The notes: a model not told the origin generated them from the sequence alone. Numbered from the stretch's first letter, positions 16,400-24,412 are shown. The stretch: DNA of 64,000 bases from Candidatus Tanganyikabacteria bacterium (GCA_016867265.1 VGJW01000006.1:1-64000), one strand, 5' to 3'. Made by a program: numbers and translations.

Positions 16400-16732
16400 C
16401 TAGCCGGGTGGCCACTGCAAGGGACGGCCGGCCATCAGATGGAAGTGCAAGTGGAAGACGGACTGTCCGGCACCAGCGCCCTGATTGGCGACCAACCGAT
16501 AGGCATGGTCCACGCCCAGCAGTCGGGCCGTCTCCTGGACGGTCGTGACGAGACCTGCGGCAACTTCGGGGGGCATATCCTGAAAGCCGCTGCAATGGGT
16601 CACTGGGACGACGAGGACGTGCGTCGGGGCCTGCGGCGACCTGTCGGCGAAGGCGACGCCGGACTCCGTGCGATGCACGATGCTGGCGGGCAGATCGCCG
16701 GCCACGATACGGCAAAAGAGGCAATCGTCCAC
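16400..16732 (-). CDS. HIT family nucleotide hydrolase/transferase
   Basis: 110 residues, GTG start. The histidine-triad motif SVFHLHFHLMAG near the C-terminus and the N-terminal CLFCRIVAGDLP segment are those of the HinT/PKCI branch, which hydrolyses adenosine phosphoramidates such as aminoacyl-AMP. Placement just upstream of rpsU is seen in several bacterial phyla. It follows the small secreted protein by 12 bases. Confidence 0.92.
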   Translation of the reverse strand: MDDCLFCRIVAGDLPASIVHRTESGVAFADRSPQAPTHVLVVPVTHCSGFQDMPPEVAAGLVTTVQETARLLGVDHAYRLVANQGAGAGQSVFHLHFHLMAGRPLQWPPG

Positions 16733-16744
16733 GGCCTGAAGGTC

Positions 16745-16948
16745 CTAGCGGAATCGCGGGGCTTCGATATGGCTGGCCCCGGATGGCTGGGATCCCGGAA
16801 CACCGAGCCGAACCTGAATCCCGCCGATAGGCAGGACGGCGGGTGTGGGGGAGGGTGTCGGCGTCGGGGCCGGGCGGGGTCCCGCCCAGGCCGGCTGGGT
16901 CCAGGCAAGGGCCAGCAAGAGGCCGACCGTCAGGAATCCGTGGGTCAT
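16745..16948 (-). CDS. small secreted Pro/Thr-rich protein
   Basis: 67 residues: a clear signal peptide (FLTVGLLLALAWTQPAWA, cleavage after AWA) and a mature part that begins with a Pro/Thr repeat (RPAPTPTPSPTPAVLP) and ends in a short apolar segment (IGGIQVRLGVPG). I do not recognise it. Its ATG overlaps the stop of the anti-sigma gene (ATGA), so it is co-translated and may feed information to the anti-sigma factor or be anchored outside. That is inference from position only. Confidence 0.65.
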   Translation of the reverse strand: MTHGFLTVGLLLALAWTQPAWAGPRPAPTPTPSPTPAVLPIGGIQVRLGVPGSQPSGASHIEAPRFR

Positions 16949-17643
16949 GCGTCACCTCCCTGGTGCGCGGGCTTAAGCGTCTGTCCGGGTTGCGTCACGG
17001 GCAGGACGATATGGGTCTCGCGAATGGAACGATCCTTGCGGACGACCGCCGTAATCTCCCAGCGACCGGGTTGCAGGGCGCGCACGGCGATGGGGACGAC
17101 CGTCCTGCCCTTGCGCAGCTCACCCTGCCAAGTCACGTGGGTCTCGACGACATCGTGGCCCTTGGCATCGACGAAGCGCAGGCCTTCCGGCAGGCGGACA
17201 TCGAAGGTCACGTCCCGAACATCCTCCTGGACCTCGAAGGCGACTTGGACCGCGACATCCTGACCAACCGGCACGGCCTTGGCTTCGAGGATGATGCCGG
17301 GATCCGGCGCACGCCAGAGGAAGAAGGTCAGCGCGGCCGCGCTGACGGCGCCGAGGGCGAGGGAAGGCCAGTTCAGACCGTCACGCAACCGGCGGTGCCA
17401 AGGCCGTACCGGCAAGGGCTCGGCGGCCAGCGCAAGGTGGAAGCGCTGGCGGAAGTCATCGGGCAACGATGGAGTCGGCATCAAGCGCACCTGCTCCTGA
17501 AGGGCACGCAGCTCGGCCAGATGGCCGCGACACGATCCGCACGACGCGACATGGCCCTCGACCTCGACCTCCTCGGGGCTCCCGAGGCTGCCTGACCCAT
17601 CCATCCACGTCGCAAGGAGCGGCTCAGCCTGTCGGCAATCCAT
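16945..17643 (-). CDS. zinc-finger anti-sigma factor, membrane-spanning
   Basis: 232 residues. The N-terminal zf-HC2 domain has the His-x3-Cys-x2-Cys core HVASCGSC near residues 31-38. One transmembrane helix follows (WPSLALGAVSAAALTFFLW, about 91-109). The outside part is beta-rich (VRDVTFDVRLPEGLRFVD) and looks like an immunoglobulin-type fold. It should bind and hold the ECF sigma factor encoded just upstream, with which it overlaps by 20 bases, and release it on an envelope signal. Confidence 0.88.
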   Translation of the reverse strand: MDCRQAEPLLATWMDGSGSLGSPEEVEVEGHVASCGSCRGHLAELRALQEQVRLMPTPSLPDDFRQRFHLALAAEPLPVRPWHRRLRDGLNWPSLALGAVSAAALTFFLWRAPDPGIILEAKAVPVGQDVAVQVAFEVQEDVRDVTFDVRLPEGLRFVDAKGHDVVETHVTWQGELRKGRTVVPIAVRALQPGRWEITAVVRKDRSIRETHIVLPVTQPGQTLKPAHQGGDA

Positions 17644-18217
17644 CGGTCCTGCCTTCCAGCCACGACGACCAGCGATCCTTGCGATCGAGAAGGGTCTGTC
17701 GCAGGCTTTCCCTTGCCCGATTGAGCCGGGACTTCACCGTGCCGAGGTTCAGATCGAGCATCGTGGCGATCTCCTGGTAGTCGTAACCCTCGAGATCGTA
17801 GAGCAGCAGGGGGCCGCGCAGCTTGTCGGAGAGGGCGTCGACGGCCTCACGGACCACTTCGCCCAGTTGCTTGTCCTCGAGCTGCTTCTCGAGCCCGCCC
17901 CCTGCGCGCTCCGGAACCTGGTCCGTCGGCTCCTCGTGCCGCCTGGAAGCCTTCTTGAACTCATCGAGGACCGTGTTGCGCACGATACGGCAGAGCCAAC
18001 CATGGACGTCGCTCGTGCCGCGGAAGGAACCGAGGGCACGATAGGCCTTGAGCAGCGCATCCTGCAGGACATCAGCGGCATCATCGGGATTCCCCGCAAG
18101 GGAGTGGGCCAGGGCGTACAGGCGATCAAGCGACGGGTCGACGAGGATCTCGAAGGCTCGCTTGTCCCCGTCCAGGGCTCGGCGCACCAGGTGCATCTGC
18201 TCTGGGGTGGCGGGCAC
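17624..18217 (-). CDS. ECF-type RNA polymerase sigma factor
   Basis: 197 residues from the GTG at 18217, which has a GAGGA site 8 bases upstream; an ATG at 18274 would add 19 residues. Region 2 (RLYALAHSLAGNPDDAADVLQDALLKAY and the SDVHGWLCRIVRNTV segment) and region 4 (LYDLEGYDYQEIATMLDLNLGTVKSRLNRARE, helix-turn-helix for the -35 element) are complete, with only a short linker between. It heads the minus-strand operon with the anti-sigma factor, a small secreted protein and translation genes. It is divergent from ebfC. Confidence 0.93.
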   Translation of the reverse strand: MPATPEQMHLVRRALDGDKRAFEILVDPSLDRLYALAHSLAGNPDDAADVLQDALLKAYRALGSFRGTSDVHGWLCRIVRNTVLDEFKKASRRHEEPTDQVPERAGGGLEKQLEDKQLGEVVREAVDALSDKLRGPLLLYDLEGYDYQEIATMLDLNLGTVKSRLNRARESLRQTLLDRKDRWSSWLEGRTDGLPTG

Positions 18218-18284
18218 GAAGAGAGTCCTCAGCTGGCTTGACGAGGCAGGGCCCCATCGGGTTCCCTTCATCATACCCCCGGTC

Positions 18285-18293
18285 TGCTACCAT
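18285..18293 (+). promoter_or_regulatory. extended -10 element TGCTACCAT before ebfC
   Basis: TG-C-TACCAT matches the extended -10 pattern TGnTANNNT. The same shape recurs elsewhere in the window (26634, 49412, 55798). No clear -35 element. Confidence 0.5.
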
Positions 18294-18318
18294 GGGCCCG
18301 ACAAAGGGGGTGTGGGCC

Positions 18319-18672
18319 GTGGGCAAGATGCAGAGCGGATTTCCCGGGGGCATGGGGGGCATGGATCTGGGTCGCGTGATGCGTCAGGCCCAGAAGATGC
18401 AGGAGGACCTCCAGAAGGCTCAGGAAGGCCTGAAGGCGATCCGCATCGAGGGGTCGGCCGGCGGGGGTGCCGTCACGGTGATGGTCGACGGACATCGGGA
18501 TGTCGTGGCCGTTTCCATTCGCCCCGATGCTGTCGATGCCGATGACGTCGAGACCCTCGAGGATCTCGTCCTCGGGGCGCTGCGGGATGCGCAGGCCAAG
18601 GCCCGGCAGGAAGCGGAGCAGCGGCTTGGTGGCATCGCCGGTGCCATGGGTGGCATGCCCGGTCTCTTCTAG
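18319..18672 (+). CDS. ebfC: YbaB/EbfC nucleoid-associated protein
   Basis: 117 residues. Gly/Met-rich N-terminus (GGMGGMDLGRVMRQAQKMQ), the helical QEDLQKAQEGLKAIRIEGSAGGG and VTVMVDGHRDVVAVSI segments, and a C-terminal helix: the normal YbaB fold. It binds DNA as a dimer and is usually encoded with recR. Start choice: GTG at 18319 has a GGGGG stretch upstream; ATG 18292 and GTG 18310 are alternatives, but 18292 lies inside the predicted -10 element. Confidence 0.92.
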   Translation: MGKMQSGFPGGMGGMDLGRVMRQAQKMQEDLQKAQEGLKAIRIEGSAGGGAVTVMVDGHRDVVAVSIRPDAVDADDVETLEDLVLGALRDAQAKARQEAEQRLGGIAGAMGGMPGLF

Positions 18673-18681
18673 GCTGCCTCC

Positions 18682-19281
18682 TTGCCACTTCCCGGGCCCC
18701 TGCAGGATCTGGTGGCCGAGTTCCAGCGGCTGCCCGGCATCGGGCACAAGAGCGCCCAGCGCCTCGGTCTTCACCTCATGGCCCAGCCGGTCGAGGCCAT
18801 CGAGCGGCTGGCCTCGGTTCTGGTTTCAGCGCGGCGCGCGCTCAGCAGGTGCTCGGTCTGCCACGACCTTGCCGACGGCGCTATCTGCCGAATCTGTGCC
18901 GATCCGGCAAGGGATGGCGGCCTCTTGGCCGTAGTGTCCGGCACCCGTGAGGTGCTGGCTCTGGAGCGCACCCGCGAGTTCAAGGGTCGCTACCATGTCC
19001 TTGGCGGCCTGCTTTCACCCTTGGATGGCATTGGCCCCGAGCAACTCAATATTCGCACGCTGCTCGAGCGCCTGCGGGATCCGGCCTTGCGGGAAGTCCT
19101 GCTTGCGTTGGAACCGACCGTCGAGGGTGAGGCCACGACCCTCTATCTGTCCCGGCTCCTCGTGCCCATGGGGCTGACATGCACCCGTCTCGCTTCCGGC
19201 CTGTCGGCGGGCGCCGAGTTGGACATCGTCGACGAAGTCACGCTCGCGCGTGCATTCGAGGGGCGTCGACCTATTGCCTGA
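18682..19281 (+). CDS. recR: recombination protein RecR
   Basis: 199 residues, TTG start 9 bases after ebfC. Helix-hairpin-helix (LPGIGHKSAQRLGLHL), zinc finger Cys57-Cys60-Cys69-Cys72 (CSVCHDLADGAICRIC), Toprim domain (LAVVSGTREVLALERT, LEPTVEGEATTLYL) and C-terminal Walker-B-like region are all present. It works with RecF/RecO in gap repair; recO is at 60733. Its 3' end overlaps the convergent membrane protein gene by 11 bases. Confidence 0.95.
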   Translation: MPLPGPLQDLVAEFQRLPGIGHKSAQRLGLHLMAQPVEAIERLASVLVSARRALSRCSVCHDLADGAICRICADPARDGGLLAVVSGTREVLALERTREFKGRYHVLGGLLSPLDGIGPEQLNIRTLLERLRDPALREVLLALEPTVEGEATTLYLSRLLVPMGLTCTRLASGLSAGAELDIVDEVTLARAFEGRRPIA

Positions 19282-19963
19282 TGGCGCGCTTGCGGCGGTC
19301 ATGACGGTGTAGGTCCACGGCGAGGACGAGGAGGCGCAAGCCAAGCGCCCAGACCGCCCACAGGACCCCGAAGCCTTGCGTGACCAGAGGCAATGGAGCA
19401 AGCATCAGCAGGAGGAGACACGGGCGGATCAGGAGCCACAGGCGCCCACCGGGCATCTGTCGCGCCCGGCCATCAGGCGGGGCCGAGGTGGACCAGACGT
19501 ACCCGATGACTTCGGGCACTCCAACGAAGACGGCGACCAGCCCAAGGCTCCTGAAGCCCGAGGTAATCAGGTTCCAGCCCGGTACCACGCCCTCGCCCAG
19601 CAACCCCAGCCACGACACGAGGTAGAGTCCCCCCCCGAGCACGGCGACCAAGGCCGCCAAGCCGACCGCCTCACGCAGGATCCTGCCCAAGTGGCGCCTC
19701 GGCGGGCTGTCTCTCCACGGTGAATGTCCATAGGCACTGAACAAGTCCATCAGGATCCACGCAGCGGGCAGCACCAGGCCCGGCAGCAGCACCCTGCCGG
19801 GCAGGTGCTGCGAGACGAGCGCGGTCAGGACGCCTGGAAGCCCTGCGTCCCCCACGTTCATGGCGCGCAGCAAGCCGACCTCGAAAGGCAGCAGGGCGCC
19901 AAGCGCCCATCCGTGGACGGCCAGCGCCAGGCCCCAGCGCCCTTGCTCAGGGGCGTCCTGCAC
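19271..19963 (-). CDS. polytopic membrane protein, unknown
   Basis: 230 residues with about five to six hydrophobic helices (for example LALAVHGWALGALLPFEVGL, AVGLAALVAVLGGGLYLVSW, WLLIRPCLLLLMLAPLPL). No family signature that I recognise. The GTG start at 19963 follows the lysS stop by 7 bases and has AGAGAAG upstream, so it is the second gene of a lysS operon. An upstream continuation of the frame exists but runs antisense through nothing conserved and inside lysS. Confidence 0.7.
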   Translation of the reverse strand: MQDAPEQGRWGLALAVHGWALGALLPFEVGLLRAMNVGDAGLPGVLTALVSQHLPGRVLLPGLVLPAAWILMDLFSAYGHSPWRDSPPRRHLGRILREAVGLAALVAVLGGGLYLVSWLGLLGEGVVPGWNLITSGFRSLGLVAVFVGVPEVIGYVWSTSAPPDGRARQMPGGRLWLLIRPCLLLLMLAPLPLVTQGFGVLWAVWALGLRLLVLAVDLHRHDRRKRAIRQ

Positions 19964-19970
19964 GTCTTCT

Positions 19971-21485
19971 CTAGGCCCTTGGGCGCAGCAGAGGGAAGAG
20001 AATGACGTCGCGGATGGATGCCGCATCGCACAGCAGCATCGCGAGGCGATCGATGCCGATCCCGAGACCGCCGGTGGGGGGCATCCCCTGCTCGAGGGCA
20101 CCGAGGTAATCTTCATCGACGGCATGGGCCTCTTCGTCCCCCGATGCCTTGGCGGCGGCCTGCGCCTCGAAGCGACCCCGCTGATCCAGGGGGTCGTTGA
20201 GCTCGCTGAAGGCGTTGGCAAGTTCACGTCCCAGAATGAAGACCTCGAATCGCTCCGTCAGGCTGGGGTCGTCACGATGCCGCTTTGCCAGCGGGGAGAC
20301 CTCGACCGGGAAGTCCGTGATGAAGACGGGATCGAGCAACCTGCTGTCGAAACAGTCGAAGAGCGCCGCCAGCACCGAACCTGGCGTCACCTCACGGGGA
20401 ACCGTGCCGCCCTGAGCCACCAGAATCCGCAGACGGGCATCCAGGTCCAGCGCGTCGGGATCGTGGCCCATCTCGCGCAGGAACAGGTCCACCTGGGCCT
20501 GCATCGTCCGCCTCGGCCAAGGGGGAGTCAGGTCCAGGAAGCCCGTCGGATGCTGTTGGCAGGGGATGCGTGTACCGCCACAGGCTTCCGTTGCGGCGGC
20601 CGCCACAAGGCGTTCGGTCAATGTCATCATATCCGAATAGTCCGCATAGGCTTGGTAGACCTCGATCATGGTGAACTCCGGGTTGTGCCGGGTCGAGATT
20701 CCTTCGTTTCGGAAACTTCGATTGATCTCGTAGACGCGCTCCAGGCCACCGACGACGAGACGCTTCAGGTACAGCTCGGGCGAGATGCGCAGGTGGAGCT
20801 CGAGATCGAGGGCCTGGTGGTGCGTCAGGAAAGGCCGCGCTGCCGCACCGCCCGGGATGGCGTGCAACATCGGGGTCTCGACCTCGAGGAAGCCCTCGGC
20901 ATCGAGGACACGCCGGATGGCAGAGACCGCCCGCGACCGCTTGATGAAGGCTTCTCGCACCTCAGGGTTGGTGATCAGGTCGAGGTGCCGGGCCCGATAG
21001 CGGACCTCGACATCCGTCAGACCGTGCCACTTTTCGGGCAGGGGCCGCAGGGCCTTGGCAAGCATGGTCCAGGAGGACGGCTGGACGGAAAGTTCCCCAC
21101 GACGTGTCCGCCGGACATGACCTTCGACACCCAGAATATCGCCAAGGTCGACCCACTCCGTCAGCCTGCGGAAGGCCTCTTCACCAAGGCCACCAAGGTC
21201 GGCAAAAATCTGAATGCGCCCGTGCGTGCCGTCGACCAGGTCCATGAAGCACAACTTGCCCGAGGTGCGGCGGCTGACGATGCGACCGGCAAGGCGCACG
21301 ATGTCCGTCGTGTCCTCTCCGGCGGGCAAGTTCGCGTAACGGTCGTGCAGGCCAGCGGTGGTCGCCGTCGGGCGAAACTCGGGCGGGTAGGCCTGGATGC
21401 CCGCATCCTGCATCGAGGCGAGTTTGTCCAGGCGGACGCGCTCCTGCTCGGACCGCTCTAAGGTTGGGCGATGCACCGTATCCAT
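19971..21485 (-). CDS. lysS: lysine--tRNA ligase, class II
   Basis: 504 residues. An N-terminal OB-fold anticodon-binding domain (DIVRLAGRIVSRRTSGKLCFMDL) is followed by the class II core: motif 1 (FLEVETPMLHAIPGGAAARPF), motif 2 (FRNEGISTRHNPEFTMIEVYQAY) and motif 3 (GLGIGIDRLAMLLCDAASIRD). It charges tRNA-Lys. The ATG at 21485 lacks a ribosome binding site; a TATCAT box ends 6 bases upstream, which points to a leaderless message. Confidence 0.97.
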   Translation of the reverse strand: MDTVHRPTLERSEQERVRLDKLASMQDAGIQAYPPEFRPTATTAGLHDRYANLPAGEDTTDIVRLAGRIVSRRTSGKLCFMDLVDGTHGRIQIFADLGGLGEEAFRRLTEWVDLGDILGVEGHVRRTRRGELSVQPSSWTMLAKALRPLPEKWHGLTDVEVRYRARHLDLITNPEVREAFIKRSRAVSAIRRVLDAEGFLEVETPMLHAIPGGAAARPFLTHHQALDLELHLRISPELYLKRLVVGGLERVYEINRSFRNEGISTRHNPEFTMIEVYQAYADYSDMMTLTERLVAAAATEACGGTRIPCQQHPTGFLDLTPPWPRRTMQAQVDLFLREMGHDPDALDLDARLRILVAQGGTVPREVTPGSVLAALFDCFDSRLLDPVFITDFPVEVSPLAKRHRDDPSLTERFEVFILGRELANAFSELNDPLDQRGRFEAQAAAKASGDEEAHAVDEDYLGALEQGMPPTGGLGIGIDRLAMLLCDAASIRDVILFPLLRPRA

Positions 21486-21491
21486 GGCGAC

Positions 21492-21521
21492 ATGATAGGC
21501 ATGGCAGCAAGGCTAGGCAAA
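21492..21521 (-). promoter_or_regulatory. lysS promoter, leaderless layout
   Basis: On the minus strand TTTGCC (21521-21516), an 18-base spacer and TATCAT (21497-21492). Six bases separate the -10 box from the lysS ATG, so transcription should start at or next to the A of the start codon. Confidence 0.6.
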
Positions 21522-21556
21522 CACCCGCCGGTACCCGATGGATAGGGTGGGCCTGC

Positions 21557-22240
21557 CTACGGAACCAGGACCCGGGACTTCACGCCGGGCCGGGCACCGA
21601 TCCATCCGAGCAGCGAGAGGACCCCGGGCGTGACGCCGGGACAGACGCCGTGAACGCCATAGGGCGTCAGCAACTGCCGCGTGGTGTAGGTGACGGCCGA
21701 TAGCGCGCTCCCTTGGTTGACCAGCAAGGAATAGTAGTAGAACAGTGCATCGGGTGCCTTGATTAAGAGCGGACTGAGTCCCCCGATCGTGTGGTAGTAG
21801 GGCAGGTAGAGTCCGAAGTGGTTGTTGACGCCGAGAAAGTACATCCGGTTGAAGATACCGGGCTCGATCCCGAAGGGCAGGCCCTCGAAAGCCGGGGCCC
21901 GTGCGGAGCCCGCGAAGAAGGGCTGGTAGAGATCGATCCAGCGCGCACCGCCGAACCCGGGGGTCGGAAATACGCTCAGGATGCCGGCACCTTCCGTGAC
22001 GACGGCCGGAATGCCCGAGACAAGGGCGTCCAGGCGTGGCAGGGCCATGGCGCCTGCCATGCGGGGGACCCGCGAAATGGGCATCTGTAAGCCAGGAGCC
22101 TTGTCCCCGGGAACGGCCTGCTCGGCGGGCTGCACGGCGTGGGTTGTCCGATCGGTCCGGGCAGCCGGGGTCCCGACCCCGCAACCCGCAAGCAGCCCGA
22201 GCAGCACCGTGCCATGGGCCAGGGGCTGGACGCGACGTAT
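21557..22240 (-). CDS. predicted lipoprotein, apparently AUA-initiated
   Basis: 227 residues if translation starts at ATA (22238-22240). That codon lies 8 bases after a perfect GGAGGAG site (22249-22255), and only from there does a full lipoprotein signal appear: RR n-region, HGTVLLGLLAGC with a canonical LAGC lipobox at Cys20. The nearest in-frame ordinary start is GTG at 22207, which would remove the positively charged n-region. The mature protein is apolar and aromatic (FFAGSARAPAFEGLPFG, NRMYFLGVNNHFGLYLPYYH) and I do not recognise a family. A sequencing error at the start codon is an alternative. Confidence 0.65.
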   Translation of the reverse strand: MRRVQPLAHGTVLLGLLAGCGVGTPAARTDRTTHAVQPAEQAVPGDKAPGLQMPISRVPRMAGAMALPRLDALVSGIPAVVTEGAGILSVFPTPGFGGARWIDLYQPFFAGSARAPAFEGLPFGIEPGIFNRMYFLGVNNHFGLYLPYYHTIGGLSPLLIKAPDALFYYYSLLVNQGSALSAVTYTTRQLLTPYGVHGVCPGVTPGVLSLLGWIGARPGVKSRVLVP

Positions 22241-22454
22241 CGATGGACTCCTCCGCCGGACGGGAGCATCACCGGTCCGGCCCTGCAGCCCAGGCGGACG
22301 GACGGATGAGGGGCAATGCCCCCAAGCACGCCGTGCCGGGGCATGTGTGCATTGCAGGGCCGTGCGTGGCCTGCGGCGGCTTTCGGGCCCGACACTCGCA
22401 GCCATGGCACTCGTTCGGGCGCAACATTCCCGTTGTCTCCAGACGCGCCGGGAC
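22241..22454. other. intergenic stretch, no gene seen
   Basis: About 210 bases between the lipoprotein gene and the ycf23 terminator. Both strands are open in several frames, as expected at this GC content, but no frame has a convincing start or conserved protein. I see no tRNA or known riboswitch. It should hold the lipoprotein promoter and leader. Confidence 0.4.
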
Positions 22455-22498
22455 CCAAGACAAAGGGGCCCGACCACGCGATCGCGTGGCTGGGCCCC
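22455..22498 (-). terminator. terminator after ycf23
   Basis: A 17-bp stem (GGGGCCC...CCACGCGA arms, 22465-22481 and 22482-22498, two adjacent mismatches) is followed on the minus strand by TTTGTCTT. It lies 10 bases after the ycf23 stop. Confidence 0.75.
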
Positions 22499-22507
22499 CA
22501 TTTGACA

Positions 22508-23254
22508 TCAGGCCTGCAGGCGAAGCCCCTTGCCGGGCACGCCGACACGCTCCATGGCCTGCCGCAGCTGGCGGAGCAACAAGGCACCCTCTGCAACGGA
22601 ACCGGTTGCCCGGAGGGCACGGCCGATACCGATACCACAGGCACCGGACGCAAGCGCGTGCGGGGCACTCTGGGCATCCACGCCGCCTGCGAGGAACACC
22701 GGAATCTCGACGATGCCGGCAACGGCCGAGACGACCTGAAGGGCATCGGCCATGGCGCGAAGGGAGCCGGCGAGGCCACCCTCAGGGTAGGCCATGATGC
22801 CTTCGACCTGCAGCACGGAGGCTCCTGCGGCCTGAAGTTGCACGGCGAGGTCGATGGACTCGGCCAGCGAGGCGCGACCGGGCAGCGTAACGCACACCGG
22901 GGTACCGGGGCGCGCCAGCGCGACCGTACGGCGCGTCCACTCCAGGATCTCTTGCGTCGTGGGTTCCTCGCCTGCCCGGTAGAGGGCGTCATAATTGCCG
23001 ATCTCCAGAACGTCGGCGCCGGATGCGACCAGGACCTCAGGAACCACGGAGGAGGCAAAGATGGTCAACCCGGGTGCAGCATCGCGGGCCTCGCGCACCA
23101 GATCGGGGTCCGCTGCCACGTCCAGGGCATCGGCGCCACCTTCTGCTGCTGCAAGGCCCGTCGCACGGACGATGTCCTTGTCGAAACAATCGATGCCGCT
23201 GATGGCCTTGAGGAAGCGACGGGACACGAGTGCGGCGTTGAGTGATTCGAGCAT
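22508..23254 (-). CDS. ycf23: Ycf23/DUF561 TIM-barrel protein
   Basis: 248 residues, collinear with Ycf23: the N-terminal RRFLKAISGIDCFDKDIV, AAEGGADALDVAADPDLV, GADVLEIGNYDALYRAG and a C-terminal phosphate-binding-type segment GACGIGIGRALRA. I know the family chiefly from cyanobacteria and algal plastid genomes; its reaction is not established, and the fold is a TIM barrel with a likely phosphate or flavin site. It is monocistronic as far as can be seen. This gene is the best taxonomic marker in the window. Confidence 0.88.
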   Translation of the reverse strand: MLESLNAALVSRRFLKAISGIDCFDKDIVRATGLAAAEGGADALDVAADPDLVREARDAAPGLTIFASSVVPEVLVASGADVLEIGNYDALYRAGEEPTTQEILEWTRRTVALARPGTPVCVTLPGRASLAESIDLAVQLQAAGASVLQVEGIMAYPEGGLAGSLRAMADALQVVSAVAGIVEIPVFLAGGVDAQSAPHALASGACGIGIGRALRATGSVAEGALLLRQLRQAMERVGVPGKGLRLQA

Positions 23255-23299
23255 GGGCCTTCCTGGCGTGTCGGGACCCTGCGGTCCAAGTGGATGGCG

Positions 23300-23815
23300 T
23301 CATTCTACCCGTGGCGCGGGCGGTTCCTGCAAGGGGTCTTCCCACGACCCGAAGGTCTCCGACGTATCCTCGACACCGGGTTCCTCGCCTCGGGCGACGG
23401 GAAGGTCGGCGCGCGGCCGAGCGGGCTCCGAGTCACCGTGGACAGGATGCACGACGCCGTCGCGCAACTTGCCGGTCCATCGCTGCGGGGCTGTTTGCCA
23501 GAGGTCGTCCAGCGAGGGCCACAAGGTGCCGTCCTCGGGCTCGTAGGCGAGGATGGCACCGCATTCATCGGAGAAGTGGACGTCGGCGACCACGCCATCC
23601 CTGCCCTGCCGGGTGTCTGTCAGCAAGGCCCCGAGTACGTCAGCCCCCTGCAGCAGGGCGTCGGTGACCATGCCGGTTTCGAGCCCTGCCGTCGTCTCGG
23701 GCAGGCCCTGACATTCGAGCGCCGAACTTGCCGCGCGACGGAACTGGGCGAGGCTTTCGCCATCAGGACCGCAGATGCCTTGCCCCTCGTAGCCCCGGAA
23801 AGACCAGCACGACAT
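23300..23815 (-). CDS. uncharacterised protein with possible PRC-barrel-like segment
   Basis: 171 residues from the ATG at 23815, which has a CCGGAGG site; an upstream in-frame start at 23863 lacks one. The central VVADVHFSDECGAILAYEPEDG resembles the repeating pattern of PRC-barrel domains (VxDVxFDxxxGxVxxYEL), and GMVTDALLQGADVLGALLTD could be an earlier strand pair. The tail is acidic and Pro-rich. No signal peptide. The PRC assignment is tentative. Confidence 0.6.
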   Translation of the reverse strand: MSCWSFRGYEGQGICGPDGESLAQFRRAASSALECQGLPETTAGLETGMVTDALLQGADVLGALLTDTRQGRDGVVADVHFSDECGAILAYEPEDGTLWPSLDDLWQTAPQRWTGKLRDGVVHPVHGDSEPARPRADLPVARGEEPGVEDTSETFGSWEDPLQEPPAPRVE

Positions 23816-23874
23816 GACGTGCCCTCCGGAGGCATCGTGTCCCTGGGGCACCATCGTGCACAAGCCCTGCCGGG

Positions 23875-24351
23875 CTACATCGGCATGAAGTCCGTGCCAC
23901 CGGTCCCGGTGCGCTGGACGCCGGTCACCTTCTTGATCAGGCCGAACAAACGGTTCAGGTCCATCCGCAGTGCAATTTCGCGGCCCTCCAGCTCATCCGC
24001 GGCGTCGCCCTCGACCTCTCCTGTAGCGGCCAACGCCGCCCTGGCCTGCTGGAGCGCATGGAGCTGAGCCTGGACATATTCGCGCTCGGTCGTGATCAAC
24101 TTGTACATGTAGGTGGGCTGTCTGAACTCGGGAATCAGGTCCGGCGACGACTCCCACGCCGAAATGAGATAGCGACGCTCCTCGCTCTCCTTCTGCAGCT
24201 CCTCGATGTCCGGCGGTGGTGGAGAGCCAAGCCTGTCTCGCCGCGGACCTTGCTGGCCGGCAGGCCGCGGAGCCACACGGCCAGCGCGATCAGGGACGGG
24301 CTTACCCAGCCAGCCCTGCATCCGATCCCAGAAACTGTCAGACATCCCCAT
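23875..24351 (-). CDS. uncharacterised 158-residue protein
   Basis: No recognised family. The N-terminus (SFWDRMQGWLGKPVPDRAG) is followed by a basic/Pro-rich linker and then a helical region (IEELQKESEERRYLISAW, REYVQAQLHALQQARAAL) suggesting a coiled coil. The end is GTGGTDFMPM. Start could be 24351 or 24345 (MSDSFWD). It is encoded 59 bases upstream of the PRC-like gene and may share its transcript. Confidence 0.6.
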   Translation of the reverse strand: MGMSDSFWDRMQGWLGKPVPDRAGRVAPRPAGQQGPRRDRLGSPPPPDIEELQKESEERRYLISAWESSPDLIPEFRQPTYMYKLITTEREYVQAQLHALQQARAALAATGEVEGDAADELEGREIALRMDLNRLFGLIKKVTGVQRTGTGGTDFMPM

Positions 24352-24412
24352 TCATGTTGGCCGATGGGTCGACCCTTTGCCAAGCACCCCGCAGGCATGT
24401 TCGCCCAAATGA

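Noticed and set aside
22241-22454. Possible structured RNA or riboswitch in the intergenic stretch
   Set aside because: I could not match it to any known riboswitch core or tRNA, and GC-rich sequence folds readily by chance.
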